A stretch of 5,298 bases of DNA from Bradyrhizobium sp. (GTDB lineage: Bacteria; Pseudomonadota; Alphaproteobacteria; Rhizobiales; Xanthobacteraceae): assembly GCA_013695565.1 (NCBI GenBank), contig JACDAG010000965.1, forward strand, positions 1 to 5,298, read 5' to 3'. The position numbers and the translations under genes are program-made. Within the stretch, counting starts at the first letter, position 1, and each line of letters opens with the position of its first letter. The notes beneath the pieces were generated by a model. The model saw only the letters and a list, made by a program, of their open reading frames with translations, had not been told where the DNA came from and made no database searches. Below are positions 1 to 5,298 of this stretch, piece by piece.

Positions 1-1035
1 GTATACCGCTCCCGGGTTCGCCAGATCATTCTCGTACCGGGCAATGTTGCCAAGCGTCAGCGGGCTCGGAAGGATATCCATCGCCTGTGGAATGCTTTTG
101 CCCTCGAGCCAATCCGCACCATGTTGACCCATGGCGTAACCAAAGACAGATGACGCCAGGCTAATGCTTACCTTGTAAGGACCGCCCTTCTTGATTTCAT
201 CGACTGCCTCCGGCTCCCCGTCGATACCGCCAAAGAACTGATCGGTACGGATCTTCCCAGCCTCACGGACGGCCGCCAGGGCGCCCAGCACAACGGTATC
301 TGCCCCAAGGACTACATCGATGTCCGGATGAGCCAGCAGTATCGTTTGCATCATCGCAAACCCGCCTTCCTTGTTGACGGTGACAGGCGAGATGTCGGCA
401 ACGACGGCCACGCGGGGCATGTCCTTTAGAGAGTCGCGCATGGCGACAAACCGGGGCGCGAGGAATTGAAGGCTGTCGTGGGTCAACAGCACCACGTTCG
501 CCTTCCCTTTCAATTTATCGCGAATGTACGCCGCGGCTGCATCACCCAACACCTTGCCTGTGAGGTACTGCGGCGCGTTGAGCAGCGACGTCGCGGGCGG
601 CGGAACGACCGCACCGACATATGCACCTTGCCAGATCATCCTGCGGAGGGCCGGCGCCAACGTTGCGGGATCGACCGGCGCGACGACCAGTGCACCGGTT
701 TTCGACGATCGAAATCCTTCAACCTGTTCGATCATTTTGGTACCGTCATTCTGCGCGACGGACTTCGAATACGACAAGCCGCGATCCTTCGCAGCCATCG
801 ACAGCCCCCGCCCGACCCCCTGGATAAATTCGCGCTCGTTGTCCTGCGCAAACGCCAAGGTTTTGCTCAATGAAGGGGGCGGGCTGCAGACCGCGGCATT
901 TCGATCGAATGGCGGGAAGACACGCGGCACGGTAATGCCGCCTGGCCCCTCCTGCCCCCGCCCGTCGCTCGCCACCAGCAAGGCGGCGGAAACGATCAAG
1001 CCGATGCAATTCCATTGTCGTAATTTATGATCCAT
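1..1035 (-). CDS. Periplasmic sugar-type substrate-binding protein (ABC transporter SBP / Peripla_BP_4-like), C-terminus cut by window edge
   Basis: The frame is open from ATG at 1035 to the left edge, giving 345 residues without a stop. Residues 1-28 look like a signal peptide: a short basic start (MDHKLRQ), a hydrophobic core (CIGLIVSAALLVAS) and a likely cleavage near GRGQ/EG. The mature part follows the type I periplasmic-binding fold of the ribose-binding family: KTLAFAQDNEREF at about 58-70, ALVVAPVDPATLAPAL at about 115-130, ANVVLLTHDS at about 179-188, and the hinge-side signatures DIDVVLGADTVVLGALAAV (238-256) and FFGGIDGEPEAVDEI (267-281). Members are commonly about 330-370 residues, so little is missing. 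The predicted role is reversible binding of a small ligand, perhaps a sugar, in the periplasm; the ligand cannot be read from the sequence. It starts 5 bases after the stop of the histidine kinase, with no good Shine-Dalgarno, so translational coupling is likely. An in-frame GTG at 1038 is an alternative start. No permease or ATPase gene is visible, so a role as a sensor partner is possible. Confidence 0.85.
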   Translation of the reverse strand, partial: MDHKLRQWNCIGLIVSAALLVASDGRGQEGPGGITVPRVFPPFDRNAAVCSPPPSLSKTLAFAQDNEREFIQGVGRGLSMAAKDRGLSYSKSVAQNDGTKMIEQVEGFRSSKTGALVVAPVDPATLAPALRRMIWQGAYVGAVVPPPATSLLNAPQYLTGKVLGDAAAAYIRDKLKGKANVVLLTHDSLQFLAPRFVAMRDSLKDMPRVAVVADISPVTVNKEGGFAMMQTILLAHPDIDVVLGADTVVLGALAAVREAGKIRTDQFFGGIDGEPEAVDEIKKGGPYKVSISLASSVFGYAMGQHGADWLEGKSIPQAMDILPSPLTLGNIARYENDLANPGAVY

Positions 1036-1040
1036 CACCG

Positions 1041-2535
1041 TCACACAGCCATAGCAAATTGAGATTTAAATTCACGCGGCAGGACGACACGAAAAATCGT
1101 ACCCTCGTCCAGTTCGGAGGTTGCCGAGATTTCGCCACCGAGATTTCCAACGAGGGTACGCACATAGGCCAGACCTACTCCCTCGCCTGGCTGATCGACT
1201 TTGCCGACCCGACGGAAAATCTCGAAAATTCTGCCCATGTCGCCCGGTGCGATGCCCCGACCATTGTCCGCGATCTCGATTGCGATCCGGTCATTCGGCA
1301 ATGCCGAACTGCGGACCGCAATCCGCAAAGGCCGTTCCGGCGCACGATACTTTACCGCATTGTCCAGCAGGTTACCTATCACCTGACCCAGCGAAAGCTT
1401 GTCCGACGTGATGGCAGAAACATCGAGGTCGACCGCGATTTCGCCGGCGGCCTCGGATAGCTGATGTTGAATGGCCGCAGCACTCGAAGGATACGAGTTC
1501 CCGCAGATCGATGACCTCCGCATTCAATACCCGCCCGCCTTCACGAGAAATCTTTAGAACCGCGCCTAGCAAATTATCCAGCTTCGCAGCTGATCTTCGA
1601 ATGTACCCGACGGCCTCCGGCATATCGTGCGACGCCGTTAGTTTCGCCTTTTGATAATTCGGATCTTCAGGCGCCAGGCCGGAACCATCGACAAACTTCT
1701 GCAGGCCCTGAACGCCTTCCTCGAGCTCACTGGTGAAGCCGAGGATACTTATCAGCGGCGCCCGCATATCGTGCGAAAGCAGATGGGCAAATTGCTTAAT
1801 CTCGGCATTGGCCCTGGCGAGCGCCGCAGTACGCGCGCGCACCCTTTCCTCCAGCGAAAGATTCAGGGCCGTGACCTTGGCTTGTGCTTGCGTCAGCTCC
1901 CTGGTGTACGTCAGCAATGTGGCGGCGACGGCACTAACGACGAGAATGATCAGCACGGCCGCCGCGACCGACGCCCATCGCAGATTGGTCGCGTTTGCCC
2001 GCTGCTCGGCAACACCAAGGGTCAATCGATTATCCGTCGAGCGAACGATGCCCGACACGAACAGATTGACTTCATCCATGAGCGCCTTGCCGCGATTGGT
2101 GTTGATGATGGCGAGCGCTTCGATGTCCTCTCGCTCGCCTTTCAACGCGATCGTGCGGTCCATCTCCTGGAATTTCTCCTGAAGCGAGACAGTGAGGCGC
2201 TGAAGGACGGCCTTGAATTGAGCATCGCCCCCAAGAATTCGCTTCAGATTATCGAGTTGCCTGTTTGCAGTCGCTTTCGCGGCATCATACGGCGAGAGAT
2301 AGATTTCGTTGCCCGTTAGCAGTAATCCTCGCTGGCTCGATTCGGCCGACTGAACGGCGCTGCGTATTTCAACAGCCGAAACCCTGACATCCCGCGTGCT
2401 GATGACCTCGTCGAAATGCTCGTTGGCCCGGTCACCAAGCCGAACCGTCATGCCCACGACAGCCAACAATGCCACGAAACCTACAATGAGCAGGAGCAGG
2501 GACAATGGAACAATCAAACGCTTTTCGATAAACAT
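1041..2535 (-). pseudogene. CHASE3-domain sensor histidine kinase, interrupted by a +1-base frameshift
   Basis: The gene is read in two overlapping frames, 2535-1372 and a second ending at the TGA at 1043-1041. Frame 1 gives TM1 at about residues 8-31, a periplasmic helical domain with the CHASE3-like stretch AESSQRGLLLTGNEIYLSPY (64-83), TM2 at about 188-210, a coiled-coil linker (212-250), and a HisKA H-box FAHLLSHDMRAPL with phospho-acceptor His255. The homologous reading then continues in the other frame with the catalytic domain: N-box GNLLDNAVKY, G1 box DNGRGI, F-box RIFEIF and G2 box GEGVGLAY. Removing one base near 1488 joins the frames after Ser349 and restores 497 residues with N388, N392, D423-G427 and G450-G456. 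All catalytic motifs are intact, so this is either a recent mutation or a sequencing indel. Unrepaired, translation leaves the frame at residue 350 and yields a 387-residue kinase lacking the ATPase domain. The ATG at 2535 is the earliest possible start because an in-frame TGA directly precedes it. The kinase should autophosphorylate and pass phosphate to a response regulator, but no regulator gene is in the window. Confidence 0.85.
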
Positions 2536-2561
2536 TCAGGGGACCCAGAAAGTATGCTCCC

Positions 2562-2591
2562 ATTAGCTCTCATCGCATCGACCCAAGTCAA
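2562..2591 (-). promoter_or_regulatory. Candidate sigma70-type promoter of the kinase/binding-protein unit
   Basis: On the minus strand a TTGACT box (2591-2586; 5 of 6 matches to TTGACA) is followed after 18 bases by GCTAAT (2567-2562; 4 of 6 matches to TATAAT). Transcription would begin near 2555, leaving a leader of about 20 bases before the ATG at 2535. Placement and spacing fit, but the -10 box is weak and alphaproteobacterial promoters are degenerate, so this is only a candidate. The Shine-Dalgarno before the kinase ATG is also weak. Confidence 0.35.
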
Positions 2592-2724
2592 GGACGACGC
2601 GGGTGCCGGCCGACCCGGCTGGACCTCCTGGACGGCGGGGATTCGACAAGAAGCCGGGCCCCGGCGCGTCGAATTGGCTATTCTCGCCGTAGAACCGCAC
2701 CAGGGCCAGGACATTGCCCTCCAT
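2563..2724 (-). CDS. Small uncertain ORF, 53 codons, unidentified
   Basis: An ATG at 2724 opens a 53-residue frame (MEGNVLALVRFYGENSQFDA at the start) ending at the TAA at 2565-2563. The first half reads like a plausible folded protein, with ALVRFY and GENSQFDAPGPGFLSN. The second half is rich in Gly, Pro and Arg and looks like non-coding GC-rich DNA. I do not recognise it. The frame overlaps the candidate kinase promoter and a dyad at 2641-2674, and there is no clear ribosome binding site before the ATG. It may be a remnant of a decayed gene or chance. It is listed because it is the most protein-like reading in this stretch. Confidence 0.15.
   Translation of the reverse strand: MEGNVLALVRFYGENSQFDAPGPGFLSNPRRPGGPAGSAGTRVVLDLGRCDES
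2641..2674. repeat. Two-tier dyad (hairpin) upstream of the kinase promoter
   Basis: ATTCGAC (2641-2647) pairs with GTCGAAT (2668-2674), a perfect 7-base outer stem. Inside it GCCGG (2653-2657) pairs with CCGGC (2661-2665) around a 3-base loop. There is no T-run on either strand, so it is not an intrinsic terminator. It lies about 50 bases upstream of the candidate -35 box of the kinase and could be an operator or simply a GC-rich dyad. Confidence 0.35.
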
Positions 2725-3046
2725 GAAAAGCCTGAAGCGGCGCCGTCGCAGCTTTCAGCTCATTTCCGCTTTTCAGAAATTATCCTTGACGCCCACCCCA
2801 AATCACCGCTACATCTCCGCCATCCCGTCCCACCAAGAGGGGCGTTGGCCATCGTCACGAACGAGGGACGGGTCGCGGTGGACGCGGAGTGCGCAAGACG
2901 AAAGCGCATGATGCGTACGGCGAAGTCGTGTGGTCCTGACGTCGCGTTGCTGGCGTCTATGCACCTGGAGGCAACAGCTTTCAGGGCGCAACGGAGGCAA
3001 AAGAGCCGTTCTCCGGGGAGATCACGTTATATGCCGTAAAGCCATT

Positions 3047-3158
3047 GCGCAGGGAATGTCGGATGTTCTCCGCTGAACCTGTATGCTCGTGTGCACTTTC
3101 CTTTGTGCACGTCGCACACGAGACCGCGGGTGCAGCGCGCATCCGGCATTCCCTGCGC
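3047..3158. repeat. Inverted repeat 1, 19-base arms, with a nested stem
   Basis: Arms at 3047-3065 and 3140-3158 are reverse complements at 18 of 19 positions, reading GCGCAGGGAATG(T/C)CGGATG. Nested between them, CTCGTGTGC (3086-3094) is a perfect 9-base inverted match to GCACACGAG (3114-3122). Two copies of GTGCAC (3091-3096, 3105-3110) inside offer a competing shorter stem. The whole could fold as a long cruciform or, in RNA, as a branched hairpin. No transposase is nearby, so this is a non-autonomous repeat element. Confidence 0.8.
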
Positions 3159-3230
3159 CCTCTTCTTCCTGAGGGTGAGATTTTCAAAAGCTCGGGCGCC
3201 ATGCGTCGCGGGAATGCGAACACATATTCA

Positions 3231-3337
3231 GCTGTCATCACCCGCGAAAGCGGGTGACCCAGTATTCCAGGGACGTAGATGATTGAATCGACAAGCCGCG
3301 GCGTACTGGATCCCCCGCTTTCGCGGGGGATGACAGC
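3231..3337. repeat. Inverted repeat 2, 34-base arms, each arm itself a hairpin
   Basis: The arms at 3231-3264 and 3304-3337 are reverse complements at 31 of 34 positions. Each arm also folds on itself. The left arm forms an 8-base stem (3238-3245 with 3250-3257) around the GNRA-type loop GAAA. The right arm forms a 9-base stem (3310-3318 with 3323-3331) around TTTC, which is GAAA on the other strand. Two of the three differences between the arms are the two partners of one stem pair (A3240-T3255 on the left, C3313-G3328 on the right), so each small hairpin stays paired. No T-run follows, so it is not a standard terminator. Confidence 0.85.
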
Positions 3338-3365
3338 ATTGTGTGGGGCCACTCTATCGTCGTCA

Positions 3366-3436
3366 TTGCGAGCGCAGCGAAGCAATCCATTGTCACCTCG
3401 CGTGCGGACGGCTGGATTGCTTCGCTTCGCTCGCAA
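3366..3436. repeat. Inverted repeat 3, 24-base arms
   Basis: The arms at 3366-3389 and 3413-3436 are reverse complements at 23 of 24 positions, reading TTGCGAGCG(C/A)AGCGAAGCAA and then TCCA, around a 23-base loop. Read as protein in one plus frame the left arm gives part of HCERSEAIH, a string I associate with a very common dispersed palindrome in Bradyrhizobium and other Proteobacteria. It lies about 120 bases upstream of the metal exporter start and could form a stem in any transcript that enters from the left. Confidence 0.85.
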
Positions 3437-3554
3437 CAACCTCCCCTCCCTCAAATCGGAACTATTCGCAACAAACCTGCTTCTGCAAACCAGTTGCGAC
3501 TAGGGTTGTGGATCGCCGCTTGATGTTGACGGACGCCCTGCTAAACCGCCGGTC

Positions 3555-4943
3555 ATGAAAACCACCCACGCCCACACCACCAGCCTCAAGACCAACGTCG
3601 CCGCGATCTCGATTTTTGCCAGTGCCGGCATGGCCGCGGCGAAATTCGTGGTCGGGATTGCGATCGGCAGTCTGGCGCTGATCTCGGAAGCCCTGCACTC
3701 CTCGGTCGACGTGGTCGCGACCATCATCACCTGGCTGGTGGTGCGGGTTTCCGACCAGCCGGCTGATGAGGAACATCATTACGGTCATGGCAAGTTCGAG
3801 AGCCTGTCGGCGCTGTTCGTCATTGCGCTGCTCTATGTCTTGGCCGGCGGCATCCTGGTGGAATCCTGGAGCCGCCTGCGCGAAGGCGCCGCGCCGCCGA
3901 CGCTCTCGGCGATCCCCTTCGTGGTGCTGGTGATCGACATCGCCGTGAATTTCTGGCGGGCGCGCGCGCTGCATCGCACCGCGCGTGATACCAAAAGCCA
4001 GGCGCTGGCCGCCGACGCGCTGCATTTTGCCTCCGACGTACTGGGTTCGATCGCCGTCATCATCGGCCTGGTGCTGACGGGGTTCGGCTATGCATGGGGC
4101 GACGCCGTCGCCGCGATCGCGGTCGCCGTGATGATCTCGGTGCTGGGATTGCGGCTCGGACGATCCACCATCGAAACCCTGCTCGACCGCGCGCCGGCGG
4201 GGGCGGCGGAAAAAGCCATCGCCGCAATCCGCGCCGTGCCCGGCGTGGTCGGCGTCGAGCGCCTGCGCGTGCGCATGGTCGGGCCGACGCATTTCATCGA
4301 CGCCATCGCCAACGTGCCGCGCACCACCCCGATCGACCGCGTCGAGGCGATCAAGCGGACCGCGCAGGAGGCGGTCAGCCAGGCGCTCGGCGATGCCGAT
4401 CTGACATTTACCGCGGTGCCGGTCGCGCGCGACAATGAGAGCGTGCGCGAGCGCATCATGGTGATCGCGCGCAATTCCGGCCTCGCCGTCCACCACGTCA
4501 CGGTGCACGATCTCGGCGGCAAGCTGACGGTCTCGATCGACCTCGAGGTCGACGGCGACATGGCGCTGACCGCCGCACACGACATCGCCCATGAACTCGA
4601 GCGCAGCATCCGCGAGGACTTTGGCGAGGACGTTGAGGTCGACACCCATATCGAGCCGCTGGAACCGGAATTGCCGCACGGCACCGACGCCTCACCCGAA
4701 CGGGTGGAAGTCATCAAGGCGGCGCTGGCGGGCTTTGCCGCCAACGGCGCGATCCATGACATCCATAATGTGCGGGTGCGCGACACCGACGCCGGCGAAA
4801 TCGTTAATTTCCATTGCCGCGCCGCGCCCTCGATGAGCGTCATCAAGGTGCACGAGAATGTCGACGAGATCGAGCGCGCGCTGCGCCGCGCCTTCCCCAG
4901 CATCAAGCGCGTCATCAGCCACGCCGAACCGCCGCACGTGTAG
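3555..4943 (+). CDS. Cation diffusion facilitator (CDF) metal-ion exporter with three C-terminal cytoplasmic domains
   Basis: This is a complete 462-residue inner-membrane protein that should export a divalent metal, probably Zn2+, from the cytoplasm in exchange for protons. Six membrane segments fall at about 12-34, 38-62, 82-104, 117-134, 152-175 and 180-200. The transport site is visible in TM2 as H48 and D52 (SEALHSSVD) and in TM5 as H157 and D161 (ADALHFASD). This HD-HD set is typical of zinc-type members such as CzcD and ZnT, whereas E. coli FieF has DD-HD. The TM2-TM3 loop DEEHHYGHGKFES holds D71, H74 and H78, matching the second metal site of FieF. Usual members have about 300 residues and one ferredoxin-like cytoplasmic domain. 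Here three such modules seem to follow each other (about 216-290, 297-370 and 383-458). The middle one is the most canonical (AHDIAHELE, VDTHIEP). The ATG at 3555 is the only reasonable start, as an in-frame TAG lies at 3501 with no ATG, GTG or TTG between. No clear Shine-Dalgarno or metal-responsive operator is seen. The gene stands alone. Confidence 0.93.
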   Translation: MKTTHAHTTSLKTNVAAISIFASAGMAAAKFVVGIAIGSLALISEALHSSVDVVATIITWLVVRVSDQPADEEHHYGHGKFESLSALFVIALLYVLAGGILVESWSRLREGAAPPTLSAIPFVVLVIDIAVNFWRARALHRTARDTKSQALAADALHFASDVLGSIAVIIGLVLTGFGYAWGDAVAAIAVAVMISVLGLRLGRSTIETLLDRAPAGAAEKAIAAIRAVPGVVGVERLRVRMVGPTHFIDAIANVPRTTPIDRVEAIKRTAQEAVSQALGDADLTFTAVPVARDNESVRERIMVIARNSGLAVHHVTVHDLGGKLTVSIDLEVDGDMALTAAHDIAHELERSIREDFGEDVEVDTHIEPLEPELPHGTDASPERVEVIKAALAGFAANGAIHDIHNVRVRDTDAGEIVNFHCRAAPSMSVIKVHENVDEIERALRRAFPSIKRVISHAEPPHV

Positions 4944-4950
4944 CCATGAG

Positions 4951-4962
4951 CGTAGTACTACG
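4951..4962. repeat. Perfect 12-base palindrome after the exporter stop
   Basis: CGTAGTACTACG is identical to its reverse complement and begins 7 bases after the CDF stop codon. It has no loop and no following T-run, so it is not a normal intrinsic terminator. It could be a protein-binding site or chance. The rest of 4944-5150 shows no gene; a weak 7-base inverted match (ACAGCCC at 5050-5056, GGGCTGT at 5100-5106) is the only other structure seen. Confidence 0.4.
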
Positions 4963-5134
4963 GACGCGTTCCTGTTTCAGACTCATTTTGGCAGTCCCGA
5001 TTCGCCGTTGGACAAGATTTATTTTGCATTAACGAATCGTTGACTCTCGACAGCCCGAAAAAAACGGATTCAAATCGATGTGATTCGGAAAGTGATTTGG
5101 GGCTGTTCCGAACCGGCGTGAAAATAAGATATTC

Positions 5135-5142
5135 GGTGGGGG
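5135..5142 (+). promoter_or_regulatory. G-rich ribosome binding site deciding the start at 5151
   Basis: GGTGGGGG ends 8 bases before the ATG at 5151, at normal Shine-Dalgarno spacing. It favours ATG 5151 over the in-frame GTG codons at 5136 and 5118. The GTG at 5136 lies inside this motif. Confidence 0.45.
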
Positions 5143-5150
5143 TCTACGGC

Positions 5151-5298
5151 ATGGCGCGTGCGCATGCGGCGAACGCGTGCGTCCAATCCGATTCGATCAA
5201 GGGATTGGCGCAATCGATCGCGAAACCGGCCTATCATAGGCTGTTGATAGCGGAGCCTGCTCTCCGCCGCGCTGTTCCTACCCTGATCATTGCCTTCC
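5151..5298 (+). CDS. N-terminus of an unidentified, probably membrane-anchored protein (possibly a sensor kinase), cut by window edge
   Basis: The frame from ATG 5151 stays open to the right edge, giving 49 residues. It begins MARAHAANACVQSDSIKGLA, followed by QSIAKPAYHRLLIAEPALRR and then AVPTLIIAF, where a hydrophobic segment is just starting. A 40-residue cytoplasmic tail with basic residues before a first membrane helix fits an inner-membrane signalling protein. From memory, a similar N-terminus (AKPAYHRLL, EPALRRAVPTLI) occurs in large PAS-domain sensor histidine kinases of Bradyrhizobium, but that cannot be confirmed from 49 residues and the catalytic part lies outside the window. The gene points the same way as the CDF gene but is separated from it by 207 bases, so it probably has its own promoter. 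The G-rich ribosome binding site and the absence of stops support a real gene. Confidence 0.6.
   Translation, partial: MARAHAANACVQSDSIKGLAQSIAKPAYHRLLIAEPALRRAVPTLIIAF

Larger units (their letters stand above)
2815..3436. repeat. Mosaic of dispersed intergenic repeats (Bradyrhizobium-type)
   Basis: This stretch carries no convincing gene. Frames in both directions give reading fragments such as RTAKSCGPD (plus), PSLVRDDGQRPSWWDGM (minus) and PAKAGDPVFQ and HCERSEAIH (plus). I remember these strings as spurious hypothetical-protein fragments generated by dispersed repeats in Bradyrhizobium and relatives. Three consecutive inverted repeats (3047-3158, 3231-3337, 3366-3436) lie in the right two thirds and are listed separately. 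The left part (about 2815-3040) has the repeat-like reading but no strong dyad. The outer borders are approximate. The assignment as a dispersed repeat rests on memory; the inverted repeats are seen directly. Confidence 0.6.

Noticed and set aside
1483..1494. A programmed ribosomal frameshift in the kinase
   Set aside because: There is no slippery heptamer, in-frame stop or downstream stem that matches a known programmed site, and histidine kinases are not known for it. A mutation or sequencing error is simpler.
1651..2319. A 222-codon plus-strand ORF opposite the kinase
   Set aside because: It is antisense to the CHASE3, linker and HisKA coding sequence, which has clear family motifs; the plus reading has none.
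2416..3039. A 207-codon plus-strand ORF spanning the kinase start and the repeat block
   Set aside because: It begins inside the kinase gene on the opposite strand and ends in repeat DNA. The translation looks like repeat-derived text, so it is not credible as one gene.
3312..3345. The GC-rich hairpin as a rho-independent terminator
   Set aside because: No T-run follows it on either strand, and it is a copy of the arm at 3231-3264, so it is better explained as a repeat unit.
3047..3436. A CRISPR array
   Set aside because: The repeats are inverted pairs of three different sequences and not direct repeats with uniform spacers, and no cas gene is present.
2981..3454. A 157-codon minus-strand ORF
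   Set aside because: It is made wholly of the inverted-repeat mosaic, and its frame simply reads through the palindromes. Such ORFs are often annotated as hypothetical proteins, but nothing supports expression.
3462..4679. A long minus-strand ORF of 405 codons opposite the CDF gene
   Set aside because: It is antisense to a clear CDF exporter. Its product is dominated by Asp, Arg, His and Gly with no fold signature, as expected from the complement of GC-rich codons.
4088..4915. A 275-codon minus-strand ORF rich in Ser, Thr and Arg
   Set aside because: It is the third-position shadow of the CDF reading frame, with no recognisable domain or start signal.
5040..5068. TTGACT at 5040-5045 as the -35 box of the last gene
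   Set aside because: At 16-18 base spacing there is no acceptable -10 box, so a promoter could not be supported.

Overview
The window looks like a chromosomal segment of a GC-rich alphaproteobacterium, most probably Bradyrhizobium or a close relative in the Nitrobacteraceae. The reasons are the codon use, the protein families, and an intergenic block whose three inverted repeats (3047-3436) resemble dispersed repeats I remember from Bradyrhizobium. This assignment rests on recall and inspection, not on a database search.

Layout. (1) Positions 1-2535, minus strand: a two-gene unit read right to left. A membrane sensor histidine kinase with a CHASE3-type periplasmic domain (2535-1041) is followed after 5 bases by a periplasmic sugar-type substrate-binding protein (1035 to beyond the left edge). 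The kinase reading frame is broken by one extra base near 1488, which separates the sensor and His-phosphotransfer half from the ATPase half. Restoring one frame gives a normal 497-residue kinase. (2) Positions 2536-3554: about 1 kb with no convincing protein gene. It holds a candidate promoter for the kinase, a small uncertain ORF overlapping a dyad, and a mosaic of dispersed repeats with three consecutive inverted repeats. (3) Positions 3555-4943, plus strand: a complete cation diffusion facilitator (CDF) metal exporter. It is much longer than the usual member (462 versus about 300 residues) because the cytoplasmic ferredoxin-like domain appears in three successive copies. (4) Positions 4944-5150: a short intergenic stretch with a perfect 12-base palindrome just after the CDF stop. 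(5) Position 5151 to the right edge, plus strand: the first 49 codons of a further protein, probably membrane-anchored.

How the parts may work together. A sensor kinase placed directly ahead of a periplasmic binding protein, with no permease or ATPase of a transporter visible, suggests that the binding protein serves the kinase as a ligand-presenting partner (as TorT does for TorS, LuxP for LuxQ, or ChvE for VirA) rather than only transport. That is inference. The metal exporter is divergent from this unit, is separated from it by the repeat block, and shows no sign of belonging to it. No phage, CRISPR, transposase or RNA gene was seen. The points most worth following up are the frameshifted kinase, the kinase/binding-protein pair, the triple C-terminal domain of the exporter, and the paired hairpins at 3238-3331, where one base pair differs between the two arms in a compensated way.
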